From NCBI GenBank assembly GCA_002887195.1, contig PJAB01000828.1:1-20098 (forward strand): a stretch of 20,098 nt of DNA, in the 5' to 3' direction. Both the position numbers and the translations under genes were made by a program. The notes beneath the pieces are model-generated. The model saw only the letters and a list, made by a program, of their open reading frames with translations, had not been told where the DNA came from and did not search any database. Source of the DNA: Chrysochromulina parva. Lineage: Eukaryota; Haptophyta; Prymnesiales; Chrysochromulinaceae. Below are positions 8,805 through 16,181 of this stretch, piece after piece. Each line of letters opens with the position of its first letter. The first letter of the stretch is position 1.

Positions 8805-9450
8805 TTCTTGGCTGTGGGCTCTCGCTCAGAGGACGACGCGCCCTGCGCGTGCTCGACCAGCCGCAGGAGCGAGCGTGGAGCACGAGCGACAACGACAAGA
8901 GGCCGAGGGAACAGCGGCGGCGGCGGGAGAGGACGTCTCTCAGCGTGCGATCAAGCCGAGAATCACGCGAATTACGGGCCCCATGCAGCACCTCGAATGT
9001 TGCCTCGAATGACACGACTCGCGTCTATCAGCACGAACCAAACGCTGAAATATTGAGGTTCGTCCTCGACGATGGCGACGATGACGTCGACGAGTACGAC
9101 ATTTGATCCGCCAGAACGCACACAGAACGCTCAAGCACACCCGTAAGCCGTTGTTTAGTATAACATTTTATAGTGATAGTCGTGAGGCGCGCCACAGCCA
9201 CCCAGATGTGAGATGAGGCGCGGCCGCGGGGCCAAACACGTCCCTCACAACCGCGGAAGAGGGGAAGCGGAACCGCGTATCCAAATCCATGTATGAATCA
9301 GACGCGGAGACGGGGCGCGCCATTTTCCAAAACTTTGGAGCTGGCCCGCGCCGCGCGGGCGTAGGGGGCGTACGAAAGTGGGGTCGACATCTGGAGATGT
9401 TATCTCCGCTCTGTGTGCATCGGATTTTGCATTTCGCGGATACGCTGCGT
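8805..9450. other. Intergenic region and 5' leader of IDI-SQS
   Basis: No convincing gene is present. Frames of up to 85 codons in 8808-9106 have arginine-rich, patternless products. An AT-rich patch at 9154-9176 (TTTAGTATAACATTTTATAG) stands out against GC-rich surroundings and could be part of the promoter. Two inverted repeats lie at 9326-9339 (TCCAAA-AC-TTTGGA) and 9344-9360 (GCCCGCG-CCG-CGCGGGC). The IDI-SQS frame is open through 9289-9450, but its codon use there is unlike the rest of the gene. Confidence 0.4.
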
Positions 9451-11802
9451 ATGGCATCCTATGGCGCTGGCATGTCGCAGCACGAATTCATGTTGAAGGA
9501 CGAGTGCCTCGTCGTCAACTACAACGACGAGATCATCGGGTCTGACAACAAGTACAATGTGCACAAGTTCGTCGCCGGCCAGCCTAAGGGCATCGTGCAC
9601 CGCGCATTCTCCGTGATGCTCTTCGATGACAAGGGTCGGCTGCTGCTGCAGCAGCGCGCAGCGTCCAAGATTACCTTCCCACACGTGTGGACGAACACGT
9701 GCTGCTCGCACCCGCTCCACGGGCAGACGCCGCCGGAGGTCGACGAGGTTTACGACGGCAAGACCGAGCCGATGGGCATCAAGCACGCAGCCGTGCGCAA
9801 GCTGCGCCACGAGCTCGGCACCAAGGCGGGCGCGCTGAAGGCGGAGAACTTCAAGTACATGGGCCGCGTGCACTACTGGGCGGCAGATTCGGTGACTCAC
9901 GGCCCCAATACGCCGTGGGGAGAGCATGAGATCGACTACCTTCTCTTGTACCAGATGCCGCCGGGCACGACGCTCGAGCTCGCGCCCAATGCTGATGAGG
10001 TGATGGCCGTTGACTGGGTGACTGCCGCCGAGCTGACTCGCCGGATGGAGGACCCGACGCTGCTGTGGAGCCCGTGGTTCCGCGTCATCGCGCGCGAGCT
10101 GCTCTTTGGCTGGTGGGGCGATCTTGATAAGTCGTTCAAGCTCATGCCGTACTCGCCCATCCGTCGCTTTGATGCGCCGAGCGAGCACCGCAAAGGCGGA
10201 GGCGTGCACGACGGCGCGGCGGCCACCGAGCTCGCTGATCTCGCAGCGGCCGAGTCCAAGCTCGAGTGGACCTCCGCCGAGCGGCGCACGCTCACACTGA
10301 AGAGCGAGCGCGAGGCGCGCCGTCGCGACCTTACGAGCGCGACGCGCTCCAAGGCGGCGGCCGCGGCGAACAAGCAGGGCGCGTACGGCAAAGTGCCCAC
10401 GCACTCGCACTCGAAGAAAGAGCAGCTATCGTACCCGCTCGAGATCGCATGCGGGCTCTACCTCAAGTTTGTACCTGGGGCGCTGCCGCTCAACCTCAAG
10501 GTGAAGCCCGACGACACCGACTTGCTCTTCTGTGATGTGAAGCTGGGCGAGGTCAGCCGCTCGTTCGCAGCTGTCATCCGGCAGCTGCCTTCGGACCTTG
10601 CGGTCGACATCCTTATCTTTTACATCGTTCTGCGTGGCCTCGACACCGTCGAGGACGATATGACAGCCTTCAAGGGGAAGGAGCACGTCAAGTGCGAACA
10701 CCTCCGCGCCTTTGGCCGTGAGTACCTCGGCGATGAGAAGTGGAGCATGTCGGGTGTCGGCGAGGGCGCTGAGCGTGAGTTGCTTGAGGGGTTCGGCGCT
10801 GTCAGCCGCGTCTTCAACCGCCTGCCCAAGTCGTCGCAGGATGTGATCCGCGACATCACCATCCAGATGGGCGACGGCATGGCCGATTTCGTCTCGGTCG
10901 ACATGGGCCAGGGGACGGTCTCGTGCGAGGCGTACGCACGCTACTGCCATATGGTGGCCGGCCTGGTGGGCGAGGGCCTCTCGCTCATCTTCGTGGGACG
11001 TGGGATGGAGACCGAGGCCTGTCTAGGGCAGGGTGTCTTCGTCTGGCCCTTCTGCAAGGCGCCGGCCGACAAGCCGGCGAACACCCTTGGGATCGCCAAC
11101 TCGATGGGTCTCTTCCTGCAGAAGACCAACATCCTACGTGACTACCTCGAGGACTACGTTGACAACCGCGCCTTCTGGCCGCAGGACGTCTGGAAGAAAT
11201 TCGCGCGTACCAATGACCTCGGCGAGTTTGCACGGCCGACGGCGCACGGCGCCGGTGCCAAGAAAGGCGCCTTCGATGCCAAGGCAGACCCGCTCGGTGC
11301 GCAGATCGTCGGCATGGGCACGCGCACGACGGGACTCGACTGTCTCAACTTCCTCGTCGCGGACGCTCTCGAGCTCGTGCCCGACTGCCTCACGTACCTC
11401 GAGATGCTCAAAACACCCGAGGTCTTCCGCTTCTGCGCGATCCCGCAAGTGATGGCCATCGCCACGCTCGAGGAGGTCTTCGACAACCCGAAAGTTTTTA
11501 CGGGCGTCGTGAAAATCCGCAAGGGCCTCACCGCCCGGCTTCTGCTCGACTCCGGCTCGCTCGACGGCGTGTACGTGTGGTTCAACCGACTCGCGCGCCG
11601 CATCGCCTCCCGCTGCCCGAAGAACGACCCGTCGCGTGAAAAGATACTCAAGGCCACCACGGTCATCGTCAATCTTACCCAAAAGAGGGCCACGGCCACT
11701 GAGCACAAATTGCTGGCCATGCGTATCGCGGTGCTCTTTGCAATTTGCGCTGCCGTGATGGCGTTCTTTTTCCCGAAGGCTCTCGGCCTGCAGATGAAGT
11801 GA
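9451..11802 (+). CDS. IDI-SQS: Isopentenyl-diphosphate delta-isomerase / squalene synthase fusion protein
   Basis: This 783-residue protein joins two steps of sterol synthesis. Residues ~8-230 are a type I IDI (Nudix fold), interconverting IPP and DMAPP. TNTCCSHP holds the catalytic Cys at 84/85 and WGEHEIDY holds the catalytic Glu region at 158-160. After a charged, Ala-rich linker (~240-335), residues ~340-750 are squalene synthase, condensing two farnesyl diphosphates with NADPH. Asp-rich motif 1 is DTVEDDM at 398-404, motif 2 is DYLED at 564-568 inside LQKTNILRDYLED, and YCHMVAGLVGEGLS lies between them. A C-terminal hydrophobic helix (LLAMRIAVLFAICAAVMAFF) anchors it, presumably in the ER. 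The start is uncertain: ATGs at 9289 and 9397 are in frame, but codon use before 9451 (TTA, many A/T third bases) looks non-coding, and IDI homology begins near MSQHEFML. No intron seen. Similar fusions are known in diatoms, haptophytes and dinoflagellates. Confidence 0.95.
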   Translation: MASYGAGMSQHEFMLKDECLVVNYNDEIIGSDNKYNVHKFVAGQPKGIVHRAFSVMLFDDKGRLLLQQRAASKITFPHVWTNTCCSHPLHGQTPPEVDEVYDGKTEPMGIKHAAVRKLRHELGTKAGALKAENFKYMGRVHYWAADSVTHGPNTPWGEHEIDYLLLYQMPPGTTLELAPNADEVMAVDWVTAAELTRRMEDPTLLWSPWFRVIARELLFGWWGDLDKSFKLMPYSPIRRFDAPSEHRKGGGVHDGAAATELADLAAAESKLEWTSAERRTLTLKSEREARRRDLTSATRSKAAAAANKQGAYGKVPTHSHSKKEQLSYPLEIACGLYLKFVPGALPLNLKVKPDDTDLLFCDVKLGEVSRSFAAVIRQLPSDLAVDILIFYIVLRGLDTVEDDMTAFKGKEHVKCEHLRAFGREYLGDEKWSMSGVGEGAERELLEGFGAVSRVFNRLPKSSQDVIRDITIQMGDGMADFVSVDMGQGTVSCEAYARYCHMVAGLVGEGLSLIFVGRGMETEACLGQGVFVWPFCKAPADKPANTLGIANSMGLFLQKTNILRDYLEDYVDNRAFWPQDVWKKFARTNDLGEFARPTAHGAGAKKGAFDAKADPLGAQIVGMGTRTTGLDCLNFLVADALELVPDCLTYLEMLKTPEVFRFCAIPQVMAIATLEEVFDNPKVFTGVVKIRKGLTARLLLDSGSLDGVYVWFNRLARRIASRCPKNDPSREKILKATTVIVNLTQKRATATEHKLLAMRIAVLFAICAAVMAFFFPKALGLQMK

Positions 11803-12223
11803 GCGTGAACTGCCAGAGTGGGAATATGTCACGTACACGTTCGATTGGCAGGGTGCTGCGCAGCCTCTCCCCAAGCCCCGAGCGCGGCCGCCGGGCATGC
11901 AGAGCCGAGGTGAGTGCCAGTGTCTGCGAAGTGTTATGTGTCCTGTGGCGAGAGCCGAAGAGAGAGCCCAGATGCGGGCGCCGACGCGGGGGGCGGTGGC
12001 GGTGGTGCGTGGCGCGGTCGGCCCGGCCACAGCGCGCACAGGGCGCGTCGCGCCGGCGCCGGCGGATCTCTAGGGTTCTCCCATGGGTTCTCCTTAGGTT
12101 CTCCTGCACTCCGAAAAAGCGTACCAACATACGATACCGTTGCCAACACACAAACGTGCCGGCTATTGAAGATCAGAGGAGCTTTTGTCACGCTTTTTTA
12201 TTTTTCAATGCTCCTGGCCCGCG
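11803..12223. other. Convergent intergenic region
   Basis: This gap lies between the 3' ends of IDI-SQS and the prolyl 4-hydroxylase gene and should hold both 3' untranslated regions. No coding signal is seen; the open frames are GC-driven and arginine-rich. The only structure noted is the octamer GGTTCTCC three times at 12074, 12086 and 12097, and a T-rich AT patch at 12193-12208 just beyond the stop of the leftward gene. Confidence 0.4.
12074..12104 (+). repeat. Three short direct repeats (GGTTCTCC)
   Basis: The octamer GGTTCTCC occurs at 12074-12081, 12086-12093 and 12097-12104, with spacings of 12 and 11 bases, in the region where the two gene blocks converge. It may be a decayed minisatellite or a 3'-processing element; nothing distinguishes these. 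Confidence 0.5.
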
Positions 12224-13900
12224 CTAGCCGAAGAAACCCCTGCGCATCGACTGCGCCCTAATCCAAATGTTGATCGCAATCTTCGTGTGATTGCCAGGCG
12301 GCGAGCCACCATGCAGCGTGCGCGGATCCTCTTGGCCATTCGGCAGGCAGTCATTAAATACGATGGCCGAGTTGGCAAGGGGCGATACTTGCAGCCCGAG
12401 TTTCGGAAATGCAGTGTGCCCGCCATATTCTTCGGGCACGGTGTTGAGGTACACAAGCATCGTGACGTGGCGATGGCCATTAGAGAGGTTCTCCTCGTAG
12501 TCGCACGCCTCGCCAAAGTCGAAGTGAGGCTCGTAGCGCTGCCCTTCAGTGTACTTGACTAGCTGAAGTGGCTCGATATAGTCATATGGGTCTGTGTGAG
12601 GTGCGCGCGCAGGGGGCGGCGGCACGCGTGGGTCGGTTTGCTGGGCATGCATGCGGGAGCAAGCAGAGCGGCCCCCCCAAGCCCGCGCTGCGGACGCACA
12701 TCCTGTGAGCAGCGCCGCACGCTCTGTGACGCTCTTCACGACCACGTCGTGTGCGGGCAGCATGCCGGTGCTGCTCGTACGGATGGATTCGGTACGACCA
12801 CCTGCAAGGGAGCGGTGCATTTGGGGAAGGCCGATCTCGATGATGTGTGCCGCCTCCTCTGCCGTGACGAAGTTCTCCACCAGCCGGATCTTCGGCGACA
12901 GGGCGATGTGGAGCACTTTTATCGGTGGGGCGGCGGCGTCTGCCAAGGTATCGCGCCCTGCGCCTTTGCCGACCTTAGCCATCGCGGCCCCGGGCACCAG
13001 AGCCGGAGGGAGAACGCGTACAGATCGGCGCGTCGGTGCACGAGGCGTCGTGTCCTTCAGCACCGCACAGCGCGGCGACGCCAGACGGCGCCACCGGTGC
13101 AACAGTTGTGCGCGCATCGTCTCGCAAGTTGCCGCAGGCAGCGGGTCAAAGGGCGTGCTCTTCCAGCATGGCAGCGGTTGCGTGGGCGCGCCCGCCCGTC
13201 GCCAGAGGACATGATCTTCGTCGAGCATGCCGTGACGACGCGTGCGCACGGTAAACTTGAGCCGGTACCGCTGGAGCAGGCCCGCAGTGTCGAGACGCGC
13301 GCATGAAAGATAGCAATTCTTCAGAAGCGTGGATGCCGTGCTGGCATCGAAGCATCCGCTCTTGCGCACTCGATCCGGACAGTCAGCGTAGTCATCCTTG
13401 AGCTCGCGGCAGCGCATGGCCTTCTCGCATTCTTGCGGATCGGCCTCTGTCCCGCAGATAGAGTGCGTGAAGCAGGTGCCGGCACACTGCTGCCTCAGCG
13501 ACTCATCCTTTGCGCAGCTGGCATTTGTTGCCACGTCGATGCACTCGAGCTTCTCATCCAGCAAGCCCTCATGCACGGCGGCGCGCTGCGCCTTACAGTT
13601 CTTCGGGCATTCGGAGAGCATAAACTTGGGGTTGCGCGTGCATTCGCCCTGGTCGGCCCACCCGGCGCATTGTTCGGGCTCTCCGATGGTATCCTTGGGG
13701 TTCTCGGCGCACGAGGCGGCGCAGTTTTCGTTCATGAAATCAGGGTTGCGCGCGCACTCGCCGGAAGTTGCCCAGCCCTTGCAATCTGGGTTCTTGTCAG
13801 TCAAAACGGGCTTCGACTCGGCAACGAAAGGCGCGAGGCTCATGGCGACGACGAAGTGCCATAATAATGGCGGACGCCCGCCGCGGTGTGGGGGCAGCAT
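12224..13900 (-). CDS. ShKT-domain prolyl 4-hydroxylase (secretory pathway), one intron
   Basis: This is a predicted type II secretory protein. A hydrophobic N-terminal segment (LLWHFVVAMSLAPFVA) is followed by two clear ShKT cysteine domains (residues 40-64 and 78-102, each C-x-x-WA-x-x-GEC-x-x-NP-x-F-M) and one or two degenerate Cys-rich units to about 200. A ~125-residue segment of unknown type precedes the P4H domain. The Fe(II) ligands are in HFDFGE (H459, D461) and at H530; K540 (in HTKIAIN) would bind 2-oxoglutarate (unspliced numbering). The family hydroxylates peptidyl proline in the ER/Golgi, as in extracellular matrix and wall glycoproteins. An in-frame intron is inferred at 12699-12592; removing it gives LTGYPYDYIEPLQLVKY and a 522-residue protein. 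Exons: 13900-12700 and 12591-12224. The start is the first ATG after an open stretch lacking one. Confidence 0.85.
   Translation of the reverse strand: MLPPHRGGRPPLLWHFVVAMSLAPFVAESKPVLTDKNPDCKGWATSGECARNPDFMNENCAASCAENPKDTIGEPEQCAGWADQGECTRNPKFMLSECPKNCKAQRAAVHEGLLDEKLECIDVATNASCAKDESLRQQCAGTCFTHSICGTEADPQECEKAMRCRELKDDYADCPDRVRKSGCFDASTASTLLKNCYLSCARLDTAGLLQRYRLKFTVRTRRHGMLDEDHVLWRRAGAPTQPLPCWKSTPFDPLPAATCETMRAQLLHRWRRLASPRCAVLKDTTPRAPTRRSVRVLPPALVPGAAMAKVGKGAGRDTLADAAAPPIKVLHIALSPKIRLVENFVTAEEAAHIIEIGLPQMHRSLAGGRTESIRTSSTGMLPAHDVVVKSVTERAALLTGCASAARAWGGRSACSRMHAQQTDPRVPPPPARAPHTDPYDYIEPLQLVKYTEGQRYEPHFDFGEACDYEENLSNGHRHVTMLVYLNTVPEEYGGHTAFPKLGLQVSPLANSAIVFNDCLPNGQEDPRTLHGGSPPGNHTKIAINIWIRAQSMRRGFFG
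12592..12699 (-). other. Predicted 108-base intron in the prolyl 4-hydroxylase gene
   Basis: On the minus strand the segment begins GTGCGTCC and ends CACCTCACACAG. It is exactly 108 bases, a multiple of three with no stop, so it reads through as a 36-residue Pro/Ala/Arg-rich insert in the middle of the P4H domain. Splicing restores an uninterrupted conserved strand (LTG-Y-PYDYIEPLQ). No strong branch point is seen. Transcript reads would settle it. Confidence 0.7.
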
Positions 13901-14021
13901 AAGAATCCTGTACCGTGAAAAACGAGCGCGCAGCAACGAGTCCCAAAGATGCGGACCAGCACATGCAGCTTTTTAAAGAAAGTTTGTCGAATGTTTGAAA
14001 GTATAGAGCACACCACGGCTC

Positions 14022-15230
14022 TCAAACATTATTGCCGACGTTACCATCCTCGCCCTCCTCGTCCGCCGCACCGCCACCGGCTGGCGACCCCGGCGGCAGT
14101 TGCATGTGAGGGACCCCGGCCCCGCGATCGGTCGCTTGCATGTGCAACAAAAGCTCGACCAGGCGGCGAGCGTATGCCCAATCTCCCGGGTACCATACCA
14201 CGAGCTTCACAAACGTCGGGCTGAGCGCCATGCTCGCGCGACCGTCAAAAATGGCGGAGCGGCCGTCGGCCTCAAAGTCGGACCCGTCCACGTCGTCGTC
14301 GCGGAAGCCCAGCCGGCCGCGCATCGGCTCGCAGCTCGCAGCCGCACTCACAGCGGCACGAATCTGCTCAAGGTCAGCCCCCGTTTTCAGCTCCACAGTC
14401 AGGTCAATGACCGAGGCGCTGCCGTCCGCAGCGGGTACGCGGAAGGCGGCCCCGAACAGGTTGTCGGCCAGATCGGGCAACATGGATCGTACTGCGCCTA
14501 CAGCTTCCGCAACGGTCGGAATAACGTCCTTGCTGCCGCCGGTGCTGCTCCGCCAGTCGAGGCCATTCTCTCCGGCTGGCCCCGCACAGACCTGCTGGAG
14601 CTCTTGGGTTGAACAGACCTGCAAGACGCTCGCCGAGGCTAGCGCGATGCCAAACGCGTCCTCGACCACCTTGATGAATAGCGCGAGGCAATGCGCCGCC
14701 GCTGAGCCACACGACACTATCGCCTCGCCCTTGTAATGGGTCTGATTGACCCCGGCAAGAAGCTGCGGCACGTCTGTGCACGCCGCCGCAATGATCACGT
14801 GCTCGGCGCCGCCGTAGAGATGATCACGTGCCGCCTTGGCCGACGTGAAGCGGCCGCTCGCTTCGATGATGTATCGCGCGCCGCCGCTTCGCCAGTCCAC
14901 CTTCGACGGCTCGCGCGTGTTCATCAGTGTGACCTGCCGGCCGTTGATGATCAGCGTGTGCCGGTCGGGCGCTTCGACGGTGTGGCGGCACGGGCCGTGG
15001 ACCTCGTCGTGCTGCAGCATGTACGCCATGTACTCGGCGTCCACATACGGGTCGTTGATCGCGATGAGGTCCACGCCGTCTGTCTCCATTATGGCTCGTG
15101 CGACAAGCCGACCCAGCCGGCCAAAGCCATTGATTCCAACCTTGAGATTAGGATCCTCCTGGATCCCTAATATCTTGCGCACTCGTGCCGACGTTTTCGC
15201 GTGCCCCGCCGCCTCCTGAAGCTTCTTCAT
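14022..15230 (-). CDS. GAPDH-like protein lacking catalytic residues (probable pseudoenzyme)
   Basis: This 402-residue protein has both glyceraldehyde-3-phosphate dehydrogenase domains. The Rossmann start LKVGINGFGRLGRL (29-42) and IAINDPYVDAEYM (57-68) look intact, including the Asp that favours NAD. The catalytic domain is clear from LFGAAFRVP (258-266), SVIDLTVEL, SDFEADGRSAIFD and FVKLVVWY. The active site is gone: the family's S-C-T-T-N-C reads S-A-A-A-H-C at 176-181, replacing the nucleophilic Cys with Ala177. No His stands in the VH-x-x-TATQ position (VLQVCSTQ, 202-209), the STGAAK loop reads TVAEAV, and the N-E of WYDNEWGY reads G-D. The chain is complete with its own ATG and an acidic, Gly-rich 35-residue tail. 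It therefore looks like a maintained protein without dehydrogenase activity, perhaps an NAD-binding or moonlighting protein. No targeting peptide is obvious. Confidence 0.85.
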   Translation of the reverse strand: MKKLQEAAGHAKTSARVRKILGIQEDPNLKVGINGFGRLGRLVARAIMETDGVDLIAINDPYVDAEYMAYMLQHDEVHGPCRHTVEAPDRHTLIINGRQVTLMNTREPSKVDWRSGGARYIIEASGRFTSAKAARDHLYGGAEHVIIAAACTDVPQLLAGVNQTHYKGEAIVSCGSAAAHCLALFIKVVEDAFGIALASASVLQVCSTQELQQVCAGPAGENGLDWRSSTGGSKDVIPTVAEAVGAVRSMLPDLADNLFGAAFRVPAADGSASVIDLTVELKTGADLEQIRAAVSAAASCEPMRGRLGFRDDDVDGSDFEADGRSAIFDGRASMALSPTFVKLVVWYPGDWAYARRLVELLLHMQATDRGAGVPHMQLPPGSPAGGGAADEEGEDGNVGNNV

Positions 15231-16181
15231 GCTACGGAGCCTCGTCAGTAAGTCCCAGCCTCGCCCCCCGACAACCGCTCCATCCGCGCAACGAGCACAC
15301 GCGACGAAACTCGAAACTTGAAACTTCTTCGTCTCGTCCTGGCTACAGTTCCTGGCTTACTCTCTTCGATCTCTATCAGTACTCTGAGGGCACGCAGGCT
15401 ATCACCATATGACGTGTCTCCTCCTGGTCTCCTTCCCGCTCGTGCTCTTTCGACCGTTCTTGTGAGTCTCATCATGTTCTGACATTTCTGACTCGAGTCG
15501 TGCGTCGACTCTCCCCGCCACTGCTAGCCTCGAAAGCGACATTCGATAGGCTTCCTCAGGTTGTCTGTTGTTTATGTAGTAACTTGAACTCCTGGCTTGT
15601 GGCTTGCTTCGATCGGCGGGTAGTTTGTACTCTCCTTAAACGCGGCTCGTGGCGTCGTGGGGAGGAGGTGAGGGAGGTACGTGTGCGTGATTCCCCGTCT
15701 AACATGCCGAAATGTAACACGCTACACGCGCAATTTTACACTAACTCTTACACATATTATGAACGTTCACAATTGTTCTTTTTTCGGTCCCGGGAGGATT
15801 ATGATCGCTCCGCCCCTTCGCGTCGGTGCACGCGTCTCGCCGAGTCCTCTCGCCTATCTCGCGTGTGCACCGTTCAGGTTCAGCTCGCACAGCTGATTCG
15901 TACTTTCGCTCCTTTTACTCGCCCGGCCCCACACAAATTCTCTCAACCAAACAGACTAACGCTTCACCCTGCCACGAATCGGAATCAGTCCGATATCCAT
16001 ACCCGTCCGGCGCCCGTTTGGACATAGTTACGTGTACTTCTAAGCTCTAAGGACCTGAGTCGGCGGTCCATGCTGCGTTGCAGCATAATTCTGATGCAGA
16101 AGTTTGTACGCGGTCGCGGGGGATTCAATGCGCATGCACCAGCCCTCTCGCACATGCTGAAGCCTCGGTCGAGAACCGTTC
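15231..16181. other. Long intergenic region upstream of the GAPDH-like gene
   Basis: This 951-base gap is the longest gene-free stretch. It holds the 5' region of the leftward GAPDH-like gene and the 3' region of the nucleotidase. On the plus strand 15270-15660 is rich in CT and TCTC runs, and 15700-15785 is AT-rich. A 175-codon plus-strand frame (15500-16027) starts with GTG and has a low-complexity Ser/Arg/Thr product, so I do not call it. I saw no tRNA, hairpin array or repeat of note. Confidence 0.4.

Noticed and set aside
8808..9106. Plus-strand frames of 82 and 85 codons between the GH7-like gene and IDI-SQS
   Set aside because: They have patternless Arg/Ser/Asp-rich products and no good start context, and they overlap each other in different frames.
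9289..9450. N-terminal extension of 54 residues on IDI-SQS, considered as a targeting peptide
   Set aside because: Codon use differs from the gene body, the segment contains two inverted repeats, and the sequence does not look like a signal or transit peptide. It is kept only as an alternative start.
9400..10410. Minus-strand open frame of 336 codons opposite IDI-SQS
   Set aside because: It lies wholly within a well-supported gene on the other strand, and its product is Arg/Ala/His-rich without motifs.
12224..15230. Possibility that the P4H and GAPDH-like frames are pseudogenes
   Set aside because: Both have long intact frames with conserved fold-defining motifs. P4H also keeps all its iron and 2-oxoglutarate ligands. 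Only the GAPDH active site is changed, which fits repurposing better than decay.
15500..16027. Plus-strand 175-codon frame in the long intergenic gap
   Set aside because: It starts with GTG, has a low-complexity Ser/Arg/Thr product and no recognisable domain, and runs into the 3' region of the opposite gene.
15985..16181. C-terminal continuation of the nucleotidase frame beyond the membrane segment
   Set aside because: It is read out of frame after an unspliced intron. The spliced form ends at 16182 and gives a complete membrane helix and a short tail.
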